In this document: positions 45,931-50,823 of the stretch, one piece after another
How positions within the stretch are numbered: position 1 is the first letter of the stretch
Layout: every line of letters starts with the position of its first letter
Source: SCUN01 sp964343975
GTDB taxonomy: Bacteria > Acidobacteriota > Vicinamibacteria > Vicinamibacterales > SCN-69-37
DNA length: 50,823 nt
Reading direction: 5' to 3'
Assembly: GCA_964343975.1 (NCBI GenBank)
Contig: CAYFLU010000004.1
Span: forward strand, 1 to 50,823
The notes under the pieces: model-generated
What the model was told of the DNA's origin: nothing
The model's database searches: none
Seen by the model: only the letters and a program-made list of their open reading frames with translations
Position numbers and translations under genes: made by a program

Positions 45931-47013
45931 CTACTTCAGCGCAGCCGCGGCCGCGCGGGTCTGCGCCTCGGTGGCTCCGGCGGAGGCCGTCGTGCCGCGC
46001 GGATCGCGCAGGTTCTGGAAGTCCACCATCCACCCCGGATACTCCGCCGGTAGCGCGCTCGCGTCGTTGAGGCGCGTGAGCTGCGCGGGGGTGAGCACGA
46101 GGTCGACGGCGGCGAGGTTGTCGGTGAGCTGGGCCGTGTTCTTGGCGCCGATGATCACGCTCGTCACAAACGGGCGCGTGAGCTGCCACGCCAGGGCGAC
46201 GCGCGCCACCGACGTGTGCGCTTCGGCCGCCACCTCACGCAGGGCCGTGAGCACGCGCGGCAAGCGTTCGCGATTCACCGGTGGGAAATCGAAGTTGGTA
46301 CGACGCGCGTCGGCCGGCTCCGGCGTCTCGACATCAAACTTTCCGGTGAGCAGTCCGCCCGCGAGTGGACTCCACGTGAGGATGCCCACGCCTTCGGCCG
46401 CGCAGAGCGGCGCGATCTCGCGCTCGATGTCGCGGCCGGCGATCGAGTAGTACACCTGCGCACTCACGAAACGCGCCGCGCGCGTGAGCGACGCGTACGT
46501 CAATGCCTTCGACGCGACCCACGCCGGCAGATTGCTGAAGCCCACATAGCGGGCCTTGCCCGAGCGCACGACGTCATCGAGCGTTCGCACCACCTCTTCG
46601 ATCGGCGTGACCGGGTCGAATCCGTGAATCTGGTAGAGATCGACGTAGTCGAGCTGCAGGCGGCGCAGGCTCTCGTCGATGGCATGGAGGATGTGGGCGC
46701 GCGAGAGGCCGACCTGATTGACGCCGCCACCCATGCGTCCGCGCACTTTCGTGGCCACCACCACCTGATCGCGCGGCCGGCCCAGCGCCTTCAGCGACGC
46801 GCCCACGAGCCGTTCCGACTCGCCGTCCGAATAGACATTCGCCGTGTCGATGAAATTCACGCCGGCGTCGAGGGCGGTGCCGATGAGCGTGTTGACCTCA
46901 TCGAGGCCGAGGGTGCCGATCACTTTGTAGACGCCGTTGCCCCCGAACGTCATCGTGCCGAGGCACAGCTCCGAGACGTAGAGGCCGGTGGATCCGAGGA
47001 GGTTGTAGCGCAT
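45931..47013 (-). CDS. aldo/keto reductase
   Basis: 360 residues from the ATG at 47013. The (beta/alpha)8 NADPH-dependent family is clear: the tetrad is visible as Asp and Tyr in FIDTANVYSDGESE, Lys in VVATKVRG and His in LYQIHGFD. The cofactor-binding end has VTSVIIGAKNTAQLTDNLAAVDLVLT. The subgroup resembles YajO/Tas-like and potassium-channel-beta-like reductases (LGSTGLYVSELCLGTMTFGG start). It reduces aldehydes or ketones, exact substrate unknown. The C-terminus is extended by an Ala/Thr-rich tail (TASAGATEAQTRAAAAALK). It is divergent from the membrane protein at 47091 across 77 bp. Confidence 0.93.
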   Translation of the reverse strand: MRYNLLGSTGLYVSELCLGTMTFGGNGVYKVIGTLGLDEVNTLIGTALDAGVNFIDTANVYSDGESERLVGASLKALGRPRDQVVVATKVRGRMGGGVNQVGLSRAHILHAIDESLRRLQLDYVDLYQIHGFDPVTPIEEVVRTLDDVVRSGKARYVGFSNLPAWVASKALTYASLTRAARFVSAQVYYSIAGRDIEREIAPLCAAEGVGILTWSPLAGGLLTGKFDVETPEPADARRTNFDFPPVNRERLPRVLTALREVAAEAHTSVARVALAWQLTRPFVTSVIIGAKNTAQLTDNLAAVDLVLTPAQLTRLNDASALPAEYPGWMVDFQNLRDPRGTTASAGATEAQTRAAAAALK

Positions 47014-47090
47014 GGATCGAGTATAGCGAGCCGCGTGAGGGGCGATGGGCCGTGCCGGTTCGGCCGTCGCGAGTGTCATACTGCCAAGGC

Positions 47091-48677
47091 ATGCGCTATC
47101 TGTCTGCGCTTCTCGCCCTCGTCATGGCCGTCGGCGTCGTCCGATTTGCCCTGACGTACCGCACGGGCGTGGCGAGCGGCGTGGATTCGTACGGCTACGT
47201 GAGTGCGGTGGATTTGTGGCGCAGCGGTAACCTGCACATTTCACAGCCGTTCGCGCGACAGTTGCCGTGGCCGGAGGCGAATGCCAAGGCCGCGCCGCTC
47301 GGCTACCGCCCGGCCGCTCGATCAGAAGCCGACGAAATCGTGCCGGTCTATTCCGCGGGGTTGCCAATCATCATGGCGGCCTTCAAATCCGTCGCCGGAT
47401 ACAAAGCGGTATTCTGGGTGGTGCCGCTCTTTGCCGGTCTGTTCGTGCTCGCCACGTGGGGCATCGGCCGGCACATCGGCGGGGAACTCGTCGGGCTCGG
47501 TGCGGCGGCGCTCACAGCATTCAGTCCGGTGATGCTGTTCATGTCGCTCTGGCCGATGACCGACGTGCCGGTGGCGGCGTCCTGGGCGCTTGCGACCTGG
47601 TCGGTGCTCGGTGCGTCGCGCGCGCGTGCGATCGGCGGTGGCCTGCTCGCCGGCCTCGCGTTACTGATCCGTCCCAATCTCGTCTTCGTCGCGGCCGCGA
47701 TGGGCCTCTGGGTGCTCGCGCGCGACCTCAGCCGCGGCAAGCCGTATCGCATCGACCGCACCGTGACGTTCGCGCTCGCGGCGCTGCCGGGTGTCGTCGC
47801 CGTGATGGCGATCAATCGCGCGCTCTTCGGCTCGCCGTTCGTGTCGGGGTACGGCACGCTCGGCAGCGTGCTGCATCTCGCGAACTTCGTGCCGAATGTG
47901 CAGCGCTACGCGTCGTGGTTCCTCGAGAGCGAAACGCGCGTGCTGGCCCTCGGATTCGTGCCGCTCGCGCTGCCGTGGCCCTTCATGTGGCGCGACCGCG
48001 CGCGCGCGATCGACGCCGCGCTGCTCACGCTCCTCGCGCTCGGCGCCCTTGCGTGCTTCCTCTTCTTCATGCCGCTCGACGAGTGGTGGTACCTCCGCTT
48101 CCTGATGCCGCTGTGGCCCGGCGTGTTCACCGGCTTCGCCTGGCTCTTTGTCGGCCCGCGGCGCTGGTGGCACATCGCCATCGGCATCGTCGTGATCTAT
48201 CTCGTGACGCAGGCCAACATCCGCTACGGCGAACAGCGCCGCATCACGGATGCGCTCGAAGGCGAGCGCCGCTTCGTGCGCGCCGCGCAGCTCACGCGCG
48301 ATCACACCGAGCCGAACAGCGTGATCTTCGCGATGGAACACTCCGGCAGCGTGCGCTTCTACGGCGAGCGCATGACGATGCGGTTTGATCTGTTCCTGGC
48401 GCATCCGGAGTGGTTCGAGCCGGGCATCAAGTTTCTGATGGACCACGGCGCGCATCCGTACCTGCTCCTCGACGAGTGGGAGATCGCGCGCTGGACACGC
48501 GAGCGCGGGCCCATCGAGAAAAAAGTGGTCTTCGAACTCGAGTGGCCGACGCACATGTGGCTGTTCGATCTGGCGGCGCCGCGCACGAACGAGTGGGAGA
48601 AGATCAACGCGTGGTTCCTGCCGCGCGTGCCGGCACTGGTTGAGCCGGGCGCGCCGCCGACGCTCGTGCTGCGCTGA
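47091..48677 (+). CDS. multi-spanning membrane protein, GT-C glycosyltransferase-like
   Basis: 528 residues with about ten to twelve transmembrane helices in the first 380, followed by a soluble domain. The first outside loop carries GVDSYGYVSAVDLWRSG, comparable to the acidic motif of PMT/ArnT-type (GT-C) glycosyltransferases that use lipid-linked sugars. The segment FSPVMLFMSLWPMTDVPVAASWALA is also typical of that fold. The C-terminal domain (ITDALEGERRFVRAAQLTRD, VIFAMEHSGSVRFYGER) looks like the periplasmic part of such enzymes. Start ATG at 47091 is preceded by AAGG; the in-frame codons from 47052 overlap the promoter region of the divergent gene. Acceptor and sugar are unknown; a non-enzymatic membrane protein is possible. 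Confidence 0.8.
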   Translation: MRYLSALLALVMAVGVVRFALTYRTGVASGVDSYGYVSAVDLWRSGNLHISQPFARQLPWPEANAKAAPLGYRPAARSEADEIVPVYSAGLPIIMAAFKSVAGYKAVFWVVPLFAGLFVLATWGIGRHIGGELVGLGAAALTAFSPVMLFMSLWPMTDVPVAASWALATWSVLGASRARAIGGGLLAGLALLIRPNLVFVAAAMGLWVLARDLSRGKPYRIDRTVTFALAALPGVVAVMAINRALFGSPFVSGYGTLGSVLHLANFVPNVQRYASWFLESETRVLALGFVPLALPWPFMWRDRARAIDAALLTLLALGALACFLFFMPLDEWWYLRFLMPLWPGVFTGFAWLFVGPRRWWHIAIGIVVIYLVTQANIRYGEQRRITDALEGERRFVRAAQLTRDHTEPNSVIFAMEHSGSVRFYGERMTMRFDLFLAHPEWFEPGIKFLMDHGAHPYLLLDEWEIARWTRERGPIEKKVVFELEWPTHMWLFDLAAPRTNEWEKINAWFLPRVPALVEPGAPPTLVLR

Positions 48678-48698
48678 CGACGGATCAGTCTCCGGTCG

Positions 48699-48923
48699 CT
48701 ACGCGGCCTTCTTTTTCAGCTTGGTCTGAATCTCTGCGAGGAGCTTTCGGGCCGCGTCGTGGGTTGGCGCGTTCGGTTCCGGCGGCATCGACAAATACTT
48801 CTGCACGGCGCGCTCCGCGCGCGGTTCGTCGTGCAGCGCCTCCACGCACCGCTCGGCAGCACGCTGCGCGATGTCCTCGTGCGTGGGATGCGGCCGTGGC
48901 TCGTCTTCACCGGGATCGCCCAC
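48699..48923 (-). CDS. possible small protein of unknown function
   Basis: A frame of about 74 codons from a GTG at 48923. The C-terminal half looks like protein (HEDIAQRAAERCVEALHDE, RKLLAEIQTKLKKKAA): helical, charged, with a lysine-rich end, and unlike the arginine-rich frames that arise by chance here. No family is recognised; the start of a DUF2934-like helix is the closest resemblance. Its first codons overlap the permease fragment on the other strand, so its true start may be missing. The frame stays open upstream to 50534, but that part is a shadow of the NuoE/F gene. Confidence 0.4.
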   Translation of the reverse strand: MGDPGEDEPRPHPTHEDIAQRAAERCVEALHDEPRAERAVQKYLSMPPEPNAPTHDAARKLLAEIQTKLKKKAA

Positions 48924-49238
48924 GGGGTATCGAGCCTCGGCGGCCCGCTCGTGCTGATGCTCGCCGCCGCGCGGCACCCGCACCGCGCGGAGATGCGCAC
49001 GATGTTGGCCACGGCGTTCGTCGGGTTTGCGGTGGCGCAGTTGGCGGTGTTGGGGCTGCTGTCGCCGCATCTCTTCGGCTGGCACGCCCTCGCGTCGCCC
49101 GCGGTCGCGGCCGGCACGTTCCTGTGGTTCGGCGACCGGCTGTTTCACGGGGTGACGGCCCACCGCTTCAATGCGTTGCTGACGGCGTTGGCGGCCGTCT
49201 ATGCGTGCCTGCTGGCGGCCCGGGCGTTCGGCGTGTGA
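48888..49238 (+). pseudogene. TauE/SafE (TSUP) permease fragment, C-terminal half only
   Basis: About 116 residues from the ATG at 48888. LVFTGIAHGVSSLGGPLVLMLAAAR is the glycine-rich repeat of sulfite/anion exporters of the TSUP family, followed by three more membrane helices and the GDRLFHGVTAHRFNALLTAL end. A full member has two such halves (about 250 residues); here the first is absent. Upstream the frame is open to 48678 but reads as a shadow of the opposite small gene. Either it is a remnant after deletion, or a short half-size protein that dimerises. Confidence 0.5.
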
Positions 49239-49253
49239 ACGGCGGCGGGAGAC

Positions 49254-49282
49254 GTAACAGCCGGTTACCAGAGGGTTACAAT
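49254..49282 (+). promoter_or_regulatory. GTAAC/GTTAC repeats and a possible -10 box upstream of the NuoE-NuoF gene
   Basis: GTAAC (49254-49258) and GTTAC (49264-49268) form an inverted repeat with 5-base spacing, and GGTTAC recurs at 49274-49279. The last copy overlaps TACAAT (49277-49282), a good -10 hexamer 14 bp before the ATG at 49296. No matching -35 box is evident, which would fit an activator-dependent promoter. Confidence 0.3.
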
Positions 49283-49295
49283 CGCCTTTGTGGCC

Positions 49296-50823
49296 ATGAA
49301 TGCGGTCGGCACGTCGCTCGAAGATCTGGTCCGGAGTTTCGCGGCGGTGCCCGGCGGGTTGATGCCGGCGTTGCATGCGGTGCAACACCGCGCGGGATAC
49401 ATCGATCGCGCCCTGATTCCGCTCTTCGCTGAGGTCTTCAACATCACGGACGCCGAAGTGCACGGCGTCGTGTCTTTCTATAAGGATTTCCAGACGACGC
49501 CCCCGGCCGGGCCGGTGGTGAAGGTGTGCCGCGGCGAAGCGTGCCAGGCGCGCGGCGGGCACGCCACCTGGCGTGAGGCGCAGCAGGCCGCGCAGGGCCA
49601 GGCGGTGGAAGTTGAAGAGGTGTTCTGCCTCGGCAACTGCGCGCTCGGCCCCACGGTGGAATGCGGCGGCCAGTTGCATGCGCACGTCACGAGCGATCGC
49701 ATCGGCGGAGTGATCGCCAATGCTGCGGCTGGTCGTGTGTCGGCGCCCTCGCCGGTCGCGAGCACGGGCACGGGCCAGATCGTGTATGTGCCGGGCGATG
49801 CGGCGTCGCGCAGTGCGCGCGCGGATGCGGTGGCGGCGGCGCTGGCCGCGACACCCGGCGTGCGCGTCGTCCGCACCGGCTCGCGCGGCATGCTGTGGCT
49901 CGAGCCGATGATCGAGGTCGACACGCCGGCCGGCCGCGTCGCGTACGGGCCGATCGCCGCAGAAGAGGTTGCCGCGCTGGTCGCTGCGGGATTGCTGACG
50001 GGCGGCGCGCATCCGCGCCGGCTCGGGCTGGTGGATGAATTGCCGTGGATGCAGCGTCAGCAGCGCCTGACCTTCGCGCGCGTCGGCGTCGTGGATCCGC
50101 GAAGCGCCGACGACTACGAGCGCCACGGCGGCCTCGTGGGTCTGCGGCGCGCGCTCACGATGACGCCGGTGGCGATCGTGAAAGACGTCACCGACAGCGG
50201 GCTGCGTGGCCGCGGCGGCGCGGCGTTTCCGACGGGCATCAAGTGGAAGACCGTGCTCGACGCGCCAAGCGCCGTGAAGTACATCGTGTGCAACGCCGAC
50301 GAAGGTGACAGCGGCACGTTCGCGGACCGCATGCTGATGGAAGGCGATCCCTTCATGTTGATCGGAGGCATGACGATCGCCGGGCTCGCGGTGGGCGCGC
50401 ACGAGGGCTACATCTACGTGCGCAGCGAATATCCCGATGCGGTGGCCACGCTCACGGCCGCGATTGCTGCCGCGGACGCGAAGGGCTGGCTCGGCGACCA
50501 GGTGTTGGGCAGCGGGTTCGCCTTCCGCCTGCATGTGCGTGTGGGCGCGGGCGCGTACATCTGCGGCGAAGAGACGTCGCTGCTCGAAAGCCTCGAAGGC
50601 AAGCGCGGCGTGGTGCGCGCCAAGCCGCCGTTGCCGGCGCTCGAAGGGCTCTTCGGCAAGCCGACGGTCGTCAACAACGTGCTCAGCCTGGCCACGGTGC
50701 CGGCGGTGCTCGCCGAGGGCGGCGCCGCGCGGTATGCCGCGCTCGGCACGGGACGCAGCCGCGGCACTCAGGTGTTTCAGCTCGCCGGCAACATCAAACG
50801 CGGCGGCATCATCGAAGCGCCGT
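49296..50823 (+). CDS. fused NuoE-NuoF-type subunit of NADH dehydrogenase / NAD-dependent formate dehydrogenase (FdsB-like), 3' partial
   Basis: About 509 codons from the ATG at 49296 (GTG at 49290 is possible) to the window end, still open. Residues 1-150 are NuoE-like: FYKDF, then Cys78-x4-Cys83 (CRGEAC) and Cys111-x3-Cys115 (CLGNC), ligands of one [2Fe-2S] cluster. After a linker the NuoF part starts: RGRGGAAFPTGIKW binds FMN, CNADEGDSGTFADR and ICGEETSLLESLEG bind NADH and flavin. The [4Fe-4S] motif expected further on is beyond the window. This single-chain fusion is typical of FdsB and HoxF-like diaphorase units, not of ordinary complex I where E and F are separate. The catalytic partner (FdsA-like formate dehydrogenase or hydrogenase) should lie downstream. 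Confidence 0.9.
   Translation, partial: MNAVGTSLEDLVRSFAAVPGGLMPALHAVQHRAGYIDRALIPLFAEVFNITDAEVHGVVSFYKDFQTTPPAGPVVKVCRGEACQARGGHATWREAQQAAQGQAVEVEEVFCLGNCALGPTVECGGQLHAHVTSDRIGGVIANAAAGRVSAPSPVASTGTGQIVYVPGDAASRSARADAVAAALAATPGVRVVRTGSRGMLWLEPMIEVDTPAGRVAYGPIAAEEVAALVAAGLLTGGAHPRRLGLVDELPWMQRQQRLTFARVGVVDPRSADDYERHGGLVGLRRALTMTPVAIVKDVTDSGLRGRGGAAFPTGIKWKTVLDAPSAVKYIVCNADEGDSGTFADRMLMEGDPFMLIGGMTIAGLAVGAHEGYIYVRSEYPDAVATLTAAIAAADAKGWLGDQVLGSGFAFRLHVRVGAGAYICGEETSLLESLEGKRGVVRAKPPLPALEGLFGKPTVVNNVLSLATVPAVLAEGGAARYAALGTGRSRGTQVFQLAGNIKRGGIIEAP

Noticed and set aside
48924..50534. Extension of the small minus-strand frame at 48699 to more than 600 codons
   Set aside because: It runs opposite the NuoE-NuoF coding sequence and reads as Arg/His-rich noise there; only the last 75 codons look like protein.

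Overview
The window is a high-GC piece of a bacterial chromosome, almost certainly from a metagenome assembly: it contains a run of 100 N flanked by two identical 55-base ends. GC-rich codon usage, many secreted or membrane-anchored proteins, an OmpA/PD40 protein, a DUF4159 protein and LACTB-like serine hydrolases suggest a soil Gram-negative bacterium, perhaps an Acidobacteriota of the Vicinamibacteria type. That placement is inference; the window has no rRNA or tRNA marker.

Left region (1-10160), mostly housekeeping and accessory genes on the minus strand: an SDR/DUF2867 protein, a histidine phosphatase, a winged-helix plus nucleotidyltransferase pair resembling an AbiE-type toxin-antitoxin unit with a perfect 11-bp palindrome at its start, a small secreted protein, a coupled VOC / SnoaL-like / YciI trio, and a DUF4159 protein. 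On the plus strand follows a heterodimeric ABC exporter whose first subunit has a degenerate nucleotide-binding site. A 157-bp structured repeat-like element (10174-10330) separates this block from the next.

Centre (10381-21435): a large secreted GH54-type arabinofuranosidase with an LTD domain split by beta repeats; a LACTB-like serine-hydrolase homologue that has lost its catalytic serine; an OmpA/PD40 envelope protein with a secreted partner; a TPR-thioredoxin (TlpA-like) protein; and an argininosuccinate-lyase-like enzyme.

Core (21470-41092): one 6540-residue non-ribosomal peptide synthetase with six C-A-T modules and a terminal thioesterase. Binding-pocket codes read from the sequence predict Ser - Asn - X(hydrophobic/aromatic) - X - Asn - Thr. 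It starts about 35 bp from the divergent lyase gene. Its N-terminal extension seems to carry an epimerase-like tail, and its first C domain resembles those that follow epimerases. It is followed 39 bp later by a second membrane-anchored serine-hydrolase homologue that has also lost catalytic residues. No MbtH, phosphopantetheinyl transferase or dedicated exporter lies next to it; the ABC pair 11 kb upstream is the only transporter candidate.

Right region (41132-50823): a GreB factor, DUF4112 protein, PaaI-like thioesterase, the assembly gap, a shortened indolepyruvate oxidoreductase IorA with IorB, an aldo/keto reductase, a multi-membrane-span GT-C-like protein, a fragmentary TauE/SafE permease, and the start of a fused NuoE-NuoF (FdsB-like) subunit that runs off the end. 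Two strong hairpins at convergent gene ends (43015-43054, 45887-45915) look like terminators.
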